Source: Dryococelus australis (Eukaryota; Arthropoda; Insecta; Phasmatodea; Phasmatidae). From it: 64,000 nt of DNA. The DNA lies in assembly GCA_029891345.1 (NCBI GenBank), contig CM056993.1, positions 272,832,900 to 272,896,899 of the forward strand, written 5' to 3'. The number at the start of each line of letters is the position of its first letter. The stretch's first letter is position 1. The notes beneath the pieces were generated by a model. That model was not told the DNA's origin. It did not search any database and saw only the letters and a list, made by a program, of their open reading frames with translations. The position numbers and the translations under genes were made by a program. Positions 45,449 to 57,050 of the stretch are shown here, in pieces.

Positions 45449-47191
45449 ATGAAATAAGCTGTTTGGGTAGAGACGGCCTTGAGGCAGGGCGTCTGGCACA
45501 CTGTAGCCACATTTGGCCTAAACAGTGCCCGCTAACCTGAGAATGGGTTTACAACTGAAATAGTATGCGTTAACTTAACTATTATGACGTGTACAGAAGA
45601 AGTGGAACTGGATACTTGAATGTGCTAGCTCACGGCAAACCTAAGCAGATCATGTGTGTTGTTTGGGTTTTCTTGTTCGTTACGAGAAATAGCTGTATAT
45701 TTTATGCCCTAAGTAAAAGTTATGTGGCGGTGATTAATCAGCGCATGGTAAGTGTTTGCTTTTGGGAAACTAGAACAACGGCTGTTTCGAAAGTTCGTGG
45801 AGTGCAAACACGATTCTATTGAAGCGATTTCGTGACTGTCAACTGTGTAAGTTGAACCAAAAAAAATGATCCTTATTGAATTTTGTGTTCAATTACGCAG
45901 AAGTGGGCAGGGACGCCAAACAAGCGAATAATAAATAAACAATGGCCACTTTTGCGTAACAAAATTCAATACCGTCTTTTATCTGGTTATTAAGTATATA
46001 TCCTTCTCATCCACCATTGTAGTACACATTGCAGTTAAACTTTTATAGCGATAAAAATATGACGCGCGGGATTTTATCATAGAACAAAGAACGCCACAGG
46101 CTATCTTCACGGGCGACCTTCACAGAATCGCTTATATGTAATGCCCCGGCTACAATCACCGTAAGAAATAACAGTAACAAATTGTACCCACACTTGTATA
46201 TCGGCTAAGATACAACACCAAAATAACGGCGTAAGGTGGCGGCCTGCTCGCGGTGACAGAATAAAGAGGAGTGAATATTTCCTATTCTCTTACGTAGAGT
46301 TCTACACCGGCCAATCACGAGACATTTCCAACCACGAGAGTCAGTGCAGTGCAAGCTTATAACAAGAACATAGTTATTTAATTAACTTTGCGGTGCAGTT
46401 CCGATTTCAGTTTATTTAAATAGTCAACGCAATTATTAACACGTATCTCACAATTTAACTATCCCCAAACGCGATTTCCGCGGAGCTTTTTTCATCACAT
46501 GTAGATAAACAAAAATAAGTATCAGGTTAGCCAACACGCTATTTGTAAATATCCGTGATACATGTACAGCCTGCCTTTTTCGTGCTCGTTTCTCATTGGC
46601 CACGCAACAGTTTTCTTACTATGGTTGTAGGCAGTTCATTTTCATACTTCCACGGTAACGCCACTGTTATTTTGTTACGGGAACGCTATGGTTATTGTAA
46701 CCAGGGCTTAATTCTGAACAGTCACCGTAAAAAGTAAGCATTAAGAATATTCGAAGAAAAAATCTGAGAAAATGTTTATGTATTTGCGAATTAAATTCAC
46801 AGTGAATTGAGTCTCTACAGGAAAATGTCAGCATCAGAAACGTTAATTGTGTCTTACACGTGAGATTAGGTGGATACTTTTAAAGAAAATGTAAAAATGG
46901 CATTTTTACCGCGAATGTTCATTGTATATAACTAAACATTGTCATGTGGACTGTACATTGTAAAAAATCATTACAGTGAGATTAATGTTACATAGATGTT
47001 ATTAGGAATCCAGAGAATAGTACAAATCCTTGGCGAAAATTCATTAATGTATGACTTTACAAACATCATGTTAGTGTATTTTATATATTTTGAATAGTGT
47101 GCAAAAAACACCCACTCCCTGCACTAAACTCTTAAACGGTGGTGTATTTATTCCGAACCACATTGTCGTTGTAGAAACAGTCTATGTCTAT
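45449..47191. other. No feature recognised
   Basis: No matched repeat or gene. Slightly GC-richer around 46200-46340. Confidence 0.4.
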
Positions 47192-47390
47192 GTAAAGGCT
47201 GTTCACGGTAAAGTGAGCACTTTTGAAAGCCTTCTCATTAATAATAATAGTCAATAAATATATTTTATTGTAGCCTTAGACGTTATCTTTCGAGTGCGGT
47301 GGAATAGACGCATTGAGTTTATTAATTAAATGGCAATATTTATTTACAAGGTGGGTACAGGATAGGAAATGGATGAAAGGAAAAAGTACA
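47192..47390 (+). mobile_element. S3-type MITE lacking its right end
   Basis: GTAAAGGCTGTTCACGGTAA, GCACTTTTGAAAGCCTTCTC, GTCAATAAATATATTTTATT, GCCTTAGACGTTATCTTTCG, GGAAATGGATGAAAGGAAAA, then lost before the right TIR. It supplies the empty site for 25020-25749. Confidence 0.85.
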
Positions 47391-48990
47391 TCTATCATTG
47401 TGAAATTTTACAATAACGACGTATCCGTAAACTAACATTACATTCTGGAGTATTTGCGAGAATAGAGTCAAACGTACAAAATTTCGACAATTTTACATTT
47501 TTATGTGCAATTTCTAGAAACCAATACAGTATTTTTAACTTACATTAATGTTAATAGCAATTCAAAGAGAATTACAATTCCTTATAAAAAAAACGCAAGA
47601 CTTACATTGCATGCTCTGAAAAATATGCAAAAATACCAATGACGCATTCGTGTAAGGCTGATGCAAATGTTAAAATTTGTAAAATTATTTGGCAAAGCAG
47701 TGGAAAATATATAGACATGGCGCATTAAAAATTCTAGTGGATCTATGATTTTATTTTTGCATTAGTGAGAAAAAACACATACACTATGGTGAAATTACAA
47801 TCGCGAATGATACAGTTTATTTTCGGCTACGCAGTAATAGTGACTTGACACCCTTAAGTCTGTATACAGCATTACAGCGATCTAAATGTTATTTTACTAA
47901 CTTTTTAGATACATTTATTTGGACGTAGGTAAAAAAAAAAAGCATTTACACTTTGTAAAAATACCCAGACTTGGGAGACATTCTCCTGATGTAAATATAA
48001 AAATCCCTTGTGTAAAATTAAACAATTTTTTTTTGTAGTGACAGTTTTTTTAAACTGCGTAACACTGAGACAAGCTGCAGCCAGTGTGAGGAAACACTGC
48101 TGCAGCGAGAGGCAGGCCGGCCGGCAAGTCGACAGAGGAAGTGCTTTGGAATAATTGGCGTCCGGCCATTTCCTTCTCTTATCTCGAGGCGGATACGCCT
48201 AATAAGGCCGATTTTACCTGACGGTTTGCTTTGAGTTGAGTGCACCGCGGGACTTGACAACTCGTTGGCAAGCCTCCCGCCTGCTGTGTGATATGTGTCA
48301 CAGGGTGGGGATGATTGTCGCCAAAGTCCAGGCATTGGTAGGAGATCTACGATCGCCAGTCACCGTTGCTGTTATTTAAGCTATTTGAAAGTCGAAATCA
48401 TAAATAAAGTAAATAGGGAATCTCCCTTAATCGCACGCATTCTATCGTAAGCACTAACTGGATTACTGACAATAATCATTGCAGCAAATGATGGAAACCG
48501 CAATTGTTTACTGCGCAGAGGTGGCGGAACTACGAAGCTCCCTCAAAGATTAGGGGGTAGATTGTGCTCCTTCTACAATCTGCAATGAATAATACGTAAT
48601 AAGTGATGTGCACAGGCAGCTTTAATACAAAATCATACTGTTTTAATATAATACAAGCATTTTAATTGTTCCATTATTTCAATGTGATCATACATTACTT
48701 GTAAAACTATGTTTTTTTTTATGTTAATCAACAGTCAGGTCTCCAACATTTTTATTTTATTAAAATATAAGTAAAACAGTACCCTATCAAATTTTACTAT
48801 CGCTTTATCATCCCTGTTAGCTCTTTCCTGTATTTCATGCTTCCAATAGAAAAATCCCCCCTTCCCCACCGTCAACACACAGTATGTGTATGAGAACGAC
48901 CCTCCTAGTTACCGACTACCTTCGGTTAGTTAAAACGGCACAAGCATACATTCCAGTGATTATGTTACATTTGGTATACTATTGTGTGCG
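47391..48990. other. No gene; GC-rich patch at 48060-48360
   Basis: AT-rich apart from a GC-richer block at 48060-48360 that resembles promoter or LTR DNA but has no identifiable signature. Confidence 0.35.
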
Positions 48991-48997
48991 CGATTAA

Positions 48998-49232
48998 GTG
49001 AAGAGATTTCGACGGCTCTTAACATCGACGTCTTGAGAGCCAATGTGGATGTTTGAAATGAGTTATGGAGCAGCGCCAGAATGGAGGGAAACGGGAGATC
49101 CCCCAGAAAACCCTCCGAGAACAACATCGTCCGGCACGCGTGCGAAAAATACGGAGTGATCCGGCCGGGGATTGAACCTGGATCACCCTGGTGGGAGGCG
49201 AGCAGGCTAACCGTTGAGCCACCGTGACTTTT
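48998..49232 (-). mobile_element. tRNA-derived SINE, near full length, reverse strand
   Basis: Head GTCACGGTGGCTCAACGG, CTCGCCTCCCACCAGGGTGA, B box GGTTCAATCCCCGG. The body and tail include GGTTTTCTGGGGGATCTCCC and GCTCTCAAGACGTCGATGTT. Confidence 0.88.
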
Positions 49233-49456
49233 TAAATCAAACCTTAGAAAAATCACCACATGCGTTACATCCTTTCGTTGTTTCCTAAATATTACATGTA
49301 TCACAAGCATTTTATACGTCTGTCGAAATAAAAATACTCTTTTTTTGTTAAATTGAACTTCTACTTATATTATACTGTATCTACAAATTATAAAATTTAA
49401 TTTATAACCAACGTGTACAAAAAAAACAAGGAGAAAGTAAGTGCGTTGGTAATGCC

Positions 49457-49685
49457 TATAGGCTGTTCACAATAATGTGAGCACTTTTTAAGGCCCTTTT
49501 AAATTTTTACTATCATCCAATTTCCATCTTCCTGCTGCTTTTGCAATGTGACCAATAAACACAGTGTTTACATTTCACCACCCTCAAAATTTAATGTCTG
49601 AGGCTGCAATAAGATACATTTATTAGTGGTTAATGCTTGCTGGGAGGGCCTTGAGAAGTGCTCACTTTAACGCGAACAGACATGA
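49457..49685 (-). mobile_element. S1-type MITE, reverse orientation, right end frayed
   Basis: TATAGGCTGTTCACAATAAT, then S1 in reverse complement (TCCAATTTCCATCTTCCTGC, ATGTGACCAATAAACACAGT), ending TTTAACGCGAACAGACA. The preceding GCGTTGGTAATGCC resembles the LINE-tail start, so it may sit in a tail copy. Confidence 0.85.
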
Positions 49686-50210
49686 ATGGACTATGCCCTT
49701 TATTGCCACTTTTTCTTCGTGACCCGGCAATTATTCGTACACGTACCCTGAACAGCTGCAGGGGCACGTGCAAAAACAGTTTTAAAAGCTATAATTAAGG
49801 TGGCCGCCTGGGTAGGCCGCCGAGCAGTGAGCCGAGTTCTAGCACAAAAAGTTTTATTTAAAAACCGTCCAACGTGTCTGAGTGAGATCTGCATATAATT
49901 AGCATTTAAGAAACATTACGCGTCTGTATAAGTTTATCAGTTCCTCCATTTCTCTCTAAAGCGTGTTTTTGTGTTAGTGAAAATAGCTCAAACGGGTGTT
50001 TTACGGTCATATTTAGACGTCAAGATTCTGGTACGAAACACTAAAAAAGGAATAGGGACGTGCATGAAACTTTTATTTTTTATTATTACGTCATAAAATG
50101 TTAGGTCCTCCGCTGAAAGGCGCGTTATCGACGTCAAGACTGCACACTAGTTCAGTGCTTTGCACTTAGAGGCGACGCTCCTAGCTCTCATACGCTTTTA
50201 TAGGCCTCAT
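49686..50210. other. No feature recognised
   Basis: Unassigned, mixed composition. Confidence 0.4.
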
Positions 50211-50778
50211 GCCCGGTTGCACCAAAATCTTCCCCGATTCGGGATCCAATGATCTTAGTTCCGAACCAGGATCCAGTTTGATCTTGGTTCCAATGTAAAA
50301 GTGTTGCACCAACGAAATTTCCAGATTCTGGATCTTCGATTCGTCGATCTTGGTTCCAAAGTGAGAGATCGAGATTAAGTATGAGACAAATTTGTTATTG
50401 GTTCGTAATATATGACGTCATTTAGTATGAGTATTTTTACTATAGATAGAAAGAACTAAATGTGCGATGTTTTATCTGTTTTAAGTGAATTGTTGTACAA
50501 ATTTTACTGAATAATATTCAAGTACGTATAATGTTTTTCTAATTTTTCAACGAAACAATCGAACGTAGTTCTATCTGTTGGCGTATTTTCAAACTACATT
50601 TGTCGACGATGGTTGCTGATCTCGGATCAAGATTTCGAACCGCCAATCTCGGTGGTTCGAAAACAAACTACATTTCGATCTCCAGTCCAGCTCTGAACTC
50701 GGATGGTGAAGCATTTTTCTGTGTCGATCTTAGATCCGATCTCGGATCGAGTTTCGAACTACGATGGTGCAACCGGGC
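50211..50778. mobile_element. Inverted-repeat element with GCCCGGTTGCACCA ends
   Basis: It starts GCCCGGTTGCACCA and ends TGGTGCAACCGGGC (14 bp perfect), flanked by AT on both sides. The subterminal regions are rich in GATCTTGGTTCCAA, GATCTCGGATC and TCGATCT words in both orientations. An open frame crosses the right end, but its content is repeat-derived. Confidence 0.75.
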
Positions 50779-50780
50779 AT

Positions 50781-51127
50781 CAGACGTGCAAAATTCCTTC
50801 AACCAGGTGGCCACCTTAATCGGCGAAAGGAAGGAAGGAAGGAAGGAAGTGAAGTGTGCTCGTGTTAGGAAGTATAATTTGCAAAGTGAGGAAGCAGTGG
50901 CTGGCTTCCTGTGTTGCAGCGGCCGCGCCATCAACCCCCTGCGGCCGGCCAGATGGCACGGGGAATGTCTGTCACTGACAGTTGCAGTGCAGGCCAGACA
51001 ATGGCAGGGGAGGGCTGCCGTTTCCGGTGTCGCCACCGCAACTGTCATAGAGACGCACAGAACATCGGAGAAATTCGACGGCCCCATCCACTACACAAAT
51101 TTGAATAGAATCTATAAAATTTTAGCA
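50781..51127. other. Unassigned; short GGAA repeat
   Basis: A GGAA run at 50829-50848, then a GC-rich block (50930-51030) with a NotI-like GCGGCCGC. No gene motif. Confidence 0.35.
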
Positions 51128-51890
51128 TGCACTGTTCAGGTTAATTGAACACTTTTGAAATCAACCTTTGAAAAATGTCACTGCCCCTACTAGGGATGTA
51201 GAAAAAATATCGATAGTCAAAATGACGAAATTATGTTATATCAACGATATATCAATATAAATAGTCAATATATTTCAATGATATTTTACTCGAAATCAAT
51301 ATATTTCTCCAGGTACCACAGATGAATGTTTTTTTAATGCTCTTTTAATGAGCTCGGATTTGAATACAAAAATTGAATTAAAAAATTACTATGTTTACTT
51401 TGCCAACATGCACCAAAAACCGGTATTTCTACCTGGTGTCCTCATAATGTAATATTTCATTGAAATTTTCATTTGTAAATCCTTCAGTACATAAAATATC
51501 GAATTCCATTATTTAAAAAAAAAAAAACAATATTCTTCTTTCAATATATTGTTTCGTAAAACTATACTTTAGTGAATAACTAATATAAATAATATCGAGG
51601 TTTTTTCCTATATGAACATACCTAGCTCCTACATATTTTAATAGACACATTAACTGCCATTTGACCCGTAAAGTTGGTAACGATGGAGGGAAAGTAGTCC
51701 CATGTCTTAGAATTGAATTTAAAAATGCGAGATACACATTCGTGAATACTGAAGTGCTTTATTTAGCTTTTTTTTTTTTTTTTTTTGCATAAGAATGAGA
51801 AAATTTGAATATTAATTAATGGAATCATAATTTTAAAGTTTCACTTGACAGACAAATGAATAAAGGGATCAAGCCCACCCCTTACACCAA
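51128..51890 (+). mobile_element. L-type MITE split by a hAT MITE, right end decayed
   Basis: The left part CACTTTTGAAATCAACC, GTCACTGCCCCTAC and the right part ACATATTTTAATAGACACAT, AAAGTTGGTAACGATGGAGG, TTTCACTTGACAGACAAATG, AAAGGGATCAAGCCCA fit the L order. A T run of about 20 lies near 51770. Confidence 0.8.
51191..51624. mobile_element. hAT-type MITE nested in the L MITE
   Basis: It starts TAGGGATGT and ends ACATACCTA, flanked by GCCCCTAC (51183-51190) and GCTCCTAC (51625-51632), 7 of 8 identical. Intact L copies read GCCCCTAC then CATATAT at this point. The interior is rich in ATATCGAT-type words like the copy at 18798. Confidence 0.82.
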
Positions 51891-52144
51891 ACAGGAAAAA
51901 GAAAACCTCCAGGCAAGTTACCTTGGGGGAAAAAATTAGCTTTAATTTGTAAACAATGTACATTATGGTTAGCCTGGGAAGGGCCCTACCAGACGAGTTC
52001 AATAAACTTCTGACCGACTCACTAACTGCTAATTTATCATCGTTGTCCTGCCAGTGAATATTTTTTATATGAGAATATATTTCGTCCTCGCATTATCTCC
52101 GTGCAGCTTGAACTCATGGTCACACTTAAAGCAAACAATTAACT

Positions 52145-52560
52145 CCTGCCGACTGACTCTAAAATGACTCCAAAATGACTCATAATGACTCCAAATGGCT
52201 CATAATTACTTCAAAACGACTCCAACAGTTCTCATAATGACTCGTAATAACTCCAAAATTACTCCTACAAACTCTCTCCACCCAAGACTCGCTCCACCCA
52301 ATACTCGTTTCACCCAAGACTTGCTCCACTTAAGACTCTCTCCTCCCAAGACTAGCTTCACCCAAGACTTGCTCCACCCAAGACTCGCTCCATCCAATAC
52401 TCGCTCCACCCAAGACTCACTCCGCCCAAGACTAGCTCCACTCAAGACTAGCTCCACCCAAGACTTGCTGCAACCAATACTCACTCCACCCAAGACTCAC
52501 TCCACCCAAGACTGGCTCCAACCAAGACTCGTTCTCCACCCGACTGACTCCTACAGACTG
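52145..52560 (-). repeat. 16-bp tandem array inside the inverted composite repeat
   Basis: From about 52275 to 52530 there are roughly 16 head-to-tail units of exactly 16 bp (GACTCGCTCCACCCAA and one- to three-base variants, on the plus strand). They are preceded by looser AATGACTCCAAA units from 52160. The repeat is stop-free on both strands, so long frames here are not evidence of a gene. Confidence 0.92.
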
Positions 52561-53245
52561 AGTCCTGATTGCGGTTCTGATTGATGGAAAGATTGAAAGA
52601 TTGATGGTCAAAAGGAGCACAAAAGTTTATCACCCTCGTATGTTCCAAGTCTCCAAGGTCTGGTAGTATTCGTATTTCAATTAACGCTAAGTATGACTAT
52701 CAAAGTGTTGGTAGATGTTGATCCATACCATGATTATAACCTTCTCGCCCAAGCGGTCGCTATTGGTACAATGGGCTTCGTTTAGTCATATAAATAAACA
52801 TTATTAAACATTCCGAGTAGCAAACTTTTGGCTACGAAACAGTCGAGGCTGTGAAATTTGCAGATTCTGACATCACTGTAATCAGTCTTCAAAAGAGGTG
52901 ACTGGAAAAGTAGTTGAGTGACTTCATGTTTACGCTGAAACCTGTGTACAATTTCAACACAATATGAAAATTTAATAATTTATAATTAACAAATAGTTTT
53001 TTTCAAAATTCAGTAACAACTACAGATTCATGACTTGTCATGCATTATGCCTATAAAAACAATATGTTTACCAGAAATGTACATATATGCTTGAAGAATT
53101 AGTGAGCGTAACTGTCAAGCACCTTCAGGTAGGTTTGGCAAACCCGAGTCGAAAGCTTCCGAGCACCACCTTGAGTAGTGCCAGAGATTGCTGAGCTCGT
53201 CCGAGTCGAGCCGAAGACAGCAGCCACCCAGTAAATGGCAGCCAC
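52561..53245 (-). repeat. Composite repeat module A, inverted copy
   Basis: The reverse complement of this segment follows 28505-29149 landmark by landmark. The end of the homology coincides with the tandem array, as at the first locus. Confidence 0.8.
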
Positions 53246-53384
53246 AGCAGTTGCCATTTAAAAAAACACTGTCCTAGAAGGAACACAACTATACTACTTA
53301 CACCTAGTAAATTGATACTCCTAAAGTCACTGAAGTTGCATTTTTATATATACTTTATTGTTTCATTAGTAGGGGCGGGCGGAG

Positions 53385-53752
53385 GTTCTAGATCAAAGGC
53401 GATGCCGCCGTTTGATTTACCTAATTAATTTGATATCAAAGTTCAATTAAATTGATTGAAAGGGCTATTCAAAAATTGAAACGGTTAATCAAACTGAAAG
53501 GGTTAAATTCAATAAAAGGGTTAAATTTATTGAAAGGGTTAAATGTATTAAAAGTTTTATTTTTTGTGTGTGTTTGTTGCATGAGCATACTAAGGGTCAA
53601 ATTTATTAGTATCTTTCTTTCTTTTGTGGATTGGGGAGCAACTCTGGTAGATGTTGTCAGTATGACGACTGGCACTCGAATGAGGTGTGGCGTGTTGGGG
53701 ACGGGGTGTGTGTGTGTGTGTATGTGTATGTATGTGTATATATATGTATATG

Positions 53753-53784
<32 letters not shown>

Positions 53785-54255
53785 GTGAGTTTGTTGCAAG
53801 AGTGGTATAAGTTTTAATTTTGTGGCTCGTAGATGAGGTGGGAGATAGGCGAGTTTTGGTAATGGTAATTAAACAGGAAAAGAAAAAGATGTATAGTTGA
53901 CACACGAGAGAAATTTCAGACTGTCCTAGCTACCAATATAAATGAATAACACCAGAGATAAGTATAAAAACGAGAATAACCTGGTGTCGACAAGAGCTAA
54001 CGCCAAAAAACGATCACAATTACGTGACTCTTCAGGTGTCTTTAAAATGAATTAAACGTAAAGAGATGAATAACGTGATTTTACTACCCCTATCTGTATG
54101 TTAGAAATGTAATTTACGTGAGAGAAGTATAACAAATGAACACAACTACGTGACTATCACAATTATGTGTGTGTGCAGGTGTCTAAAAATGAATTAATTA
54201 ACTAAGAAAAAAATGTCACTATAAACTAAACGGCAAACGAACACAATAACAAGAG
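53385..54255 (+). repeat. Left arm of a roughly 4.5-kb inverted-repeat structure
   Basis: It aligns with the reverse complement of 57050-57845: TTCTAGATCAAA, CTAATTAATTTGATATCAAA, TTGAAAGGGTTAA repeats, AGCATACTAAGGGTCAAATT, GATTGGGGAGCA, CTGGTAGATGTTGTCAG, ATGACGACTGGCACTCGA, CTGGTGTCGACAAGAGCTAA, ACGTGACTATCACAATTATG. A subterminal set of 17-18-bp AAAGGGTTAAAT units lies at 53455-53555. Confidence 0.88.
53706..53785. repeat. (TG)n/(TA)n microsatellite in the left arm
   Basis: TG and TA tracts, absent from the right arm, so acquired after the arms diverged or lost there. Confidence 0.95.
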
Positions 54256-54490
54256 TCCCATTTCAGGTTATGTATCTCATAAGTCTGTTCCCGAAACATA
54301 ATTTTAACTTATAGTTTTAAACTGTACCAAGGTCTGGGAGATTTAAAGCATAATAGATTAGAGTCATTAGCATTGTTTGCATAAGAAACAGCAAGCTCCT
54401 TAATTACAAAGGAGTAGTCTTGGTAGTTTTCGAAACCTTTAGCACATCATTTTTACGTTATTTCTTTATACACTATGTACAAAAAGTCTC

Positions 54491-54790
54491 TCATAAAAAG
54501 TATATCAATTCATTTATAAGATTAGTGCTTGCCTCGGAATCTACTTCATCGACTCCTGAATTGTCCATTACTACATCTGGAATGATTCTAGTTTCAAGTA
54601 GCTGTTCCAATCTTCGCGACACACAATCCCTCTGCATATGTTGCAAGTTCTCATCATTAGCAAAGGCAGGCATGCCATAAGGAGAGTCTTCACAAGGCAA
54701 ATAGGATATGATATCCTCATCAGCTTGTAAATGTTCATCAAGGAATGGATACAATAGTTTTATTTCATGGCTCGCAACAGAAATTATAAA
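54491..54790 (-). CDS. Unidentified ORF enclosed by the inverted repeats
   Basis: Open for about 100 codons with no in-frame ATG near the start: YPFLDEHLQADEDIISYLPC, then DSPYGMPAFANDENLQHMQR, DCVSRRLEQLLETRI, ending GVDEVDSEASTN and a hydrophobic tail before TGA. The composition is balanced, acidic and protein-like, unlike the low-complexity frames elsewhere. No transposase motif is visible. It could be the 3' part of the element's own protein or a captured host exon. Function unknown. Confidence 0.4.
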   Translation of the reverse strand, partial: FIISVASHEIKLLYPFLDEHLQADEDIISYLPCEDSPYGMPAFANDENLQHMQRDCVSRRLEQLLETRIIPDVVMDNSGVDEVDSEASTNLINELIYFL

Positions 54791-54799
54791 TTATTTCCG

Positions 54800-56235
54800 C
54801 AGCACTCGCAGTTAGGAGCAGTCTAAACTCAATAATATTTTCGCCTCCCCATAAGCTAAAATTGCATTGAATGTTTCAACACATTCAGAATCACAATTGT
54901 CACAGCAGTGACCTTGATGCATTGTACCTGTTGCGAGTTGATGTAGATATGAAAATCCCTTGTAGATCTAGATGCTGTAGTAGACGTCTCGCATCGTTCT
55001 CGGTGTGGACGCCTGCTGTAGACTTCTGGAGCTGTAGTAGACATGATGGACGTGTACGCCTGTTGTTCAAGTGTAAGCCTGTCGTAGTAAAAGCCTAAGT
55101 CTCACTAGTGCTAATAATATGCACACGAAGTGACCTTAGCAGATGCCGGCTTAACACTGAGAAAAAATTAATTTATCCCTCCTTATATAGTAAATGGATT
55201 CAAAATGGTTGCCACTTTCTTGAAATTTATGTAAAATTTGCCCTTGTAGGAAAATGAGTTGAGATATCACGAAATTTAACAGATTTCAGAAGCGATAACA
55301 GTAATTTCAGGCTCGATATGTGATATTTCAGTAACATCACGTTAAAAATTTATTTTCTAGTTAAAAAAATTTGTAAATAAGTTAAAATACATACGCATTT
55401 TATGGTAGAAATTCAGAAGTGGAGAAATTTCACCTAAAATACGCACATAATATTTAAAAACATTTCGAACAAGTATGTTTCACATATGTTTTTAATGCTT
55501 GAAAATAAAGTTTAACTTGAGTATTGATTGAATCTATTAATGATGTTCTAAGTTTAATGTAAGTGGAAAGATGCGTCTTTGAAAAAAGATCACTTTTCTT
55601 TCTTTACTTGAAATAAAAACTTAGCAAGTTAAAAATATGTCTTATCATTTTGTTGGTAAAAAAATTAATCATTTATTAGTAAAAATTTTGCTGGAAATGG
55701 GAAAAAAGTTTGGACGGAAAACAGGTTATATTTTTTTAATTGAATTTATTGTGTGTTAAAGACATTTGGAACGTATTTGTTAGTGATGAGGAAAATAAAC
55801 TTTTATTGGTGGACTTGTGAAATTTTTTATTTCTCTGGGAATACGCCAAGCTCTTGCGTCTCGAAAAACAGGAGGAAGTTTCAATGATCCAGTGAAAATA
55901 GCATTTTTGGTGGGGCGAAATGATAGAGGAGAGGAGCAGGCAACTAGCCCAAGTCAATTCAAAATTCACTGCTGCGCCCTAGGGAAAGTCACCCTTTGGC
56001 CTTGAAGCAAGCCTCCGTGCTATACGAGGCAGTGCTCTGTGGTTGGGAGTGAAGGGTCGGGCCTGCATGGACGTAACTTGGTATGATGTTCCAACTGTCG
56101 TTTCGGTACTAGTGCTATGAATTTCACAGACTTGACGGGAAAAAAAATTGTACAACGTCCGTTTTTGTAAATAATTCACTTTTATCAAGAAGTGTAATTT
56201 TTATACATTCATGTAGTTGTAGGACGAATAGTGTA
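54800..56235. other. Interior of the inverted-repeat structure, unassigned
   Basis: Short words around GTAGTAGAC and TGTAGAC recur at 54960-55035. The rest is AT-rich without coding motifs. Confidence 0.35.
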
Positions 56236-56239
56236 ATCA

Positions 56240-56309
56240 AGTCGTTAATAGTAGCTCGGTAGGGGAATAGGTTCTGTAAGTTGTAAATTTCAACTCAGCC
56301 ATGCTCCAC

Positions 56310-56347
<38 letters not shown>

Positions 56348-57050
56348 GTGTGTATATATATAACAGCTTATAAGCAGGTGCACATCATTCATTGACTGAC
56401 CTCCGAGGTGGACGGATGTGTTTTGGGATAGGTGCGATTTCATTACGTGTATTTCTATTACGCTATTGTGTCCGTTTAAAATTCAGAATATGAGTTTGGA
56501 AATTTTTATTTGTCCGTGTTAACTCGAAGTGCTAAATCATTGTCTGTGTGTTTCGCTGTTTAAATTGCGAGTCGTTAATACTAGCTTTGTAGGGATACAT
56601 TTTTCTAGATATAATTCAGGATGCGTATGACGTGTGAAAATCGTTTAGTCAATCATATACAGAGTTTTTTGCCGTAATTTCAATTCGCCTGCAACTCCAC
56701 ATGTATAAGTTGGGGAACGAAATTTACTCTGACACCATTCTTTCACCATCCTCCAAGGCGGATGGATATGTTCTGGGAGAGGTGCGATTTCATTACATGT
56801 TCGTTTAATTTATTTGGAAACATTCGTTTTGTTTAAAATTTCCGAGTTTTTCACCTCAATATATAATCAAACAGTGCTTCACTAAGCTCCCGAGCGAATG
56901 GACGTATATTTGACGTATTCTTTTTTACACGTGTTAATCAATAATTTTCTTTTAACATGTGGATTACGTTTCTAAAGTTCCTCACCAGTCTCACAGGCAG
57001 ACGGACGTGTATCATGCAAGGTATGTGGGAGAGGCGTCAAGTAGTGTCAC
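56240..57050. repeat. About 330-350-bp diverged tandem repeats
   Basis: GTCGTTAATAGTAGCTCGGT (56242) recurs as GTCGTTAATACTAGCTTTGT (56571). CCTCCGAGGTGGACGGATGT with GGTGCGATTTCATTACGTGT (56400-56450) recurs as CCTCCAAGGCGGATGGATAT with GGTGCGATTTCATTACATGT (56750-56800). A weaker third unit begins near 56985 (CAGGCAGACGGACGTGTATC). Confidence 0.7.
56309..56362. repeat. (GT)n(TA)n microsatellite
   Basis: A GT run then TA runs inside the first tandem unit. Confidence 0.95.

Noticed and set aside
48060-48360. Promoter/CpG island of a host gene
   Set aside because: Composition alone; no downstream coding exon was found on either strand.
50600-51148. 182-codon plus-strand frame
   Set aside because: It crosses the right TIR of the element at 50211-50778 and a GGAA repeat. 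No domain recognised and the opposite strand is equally open.
52195-52584. 129-codon open frame with repeated leucine/proline-rich peptide
   Set aside because: It is produced by the stop-free 16-bp tandem array; equally long frames exist on the opposite strand and no start or splice context supports a gene.
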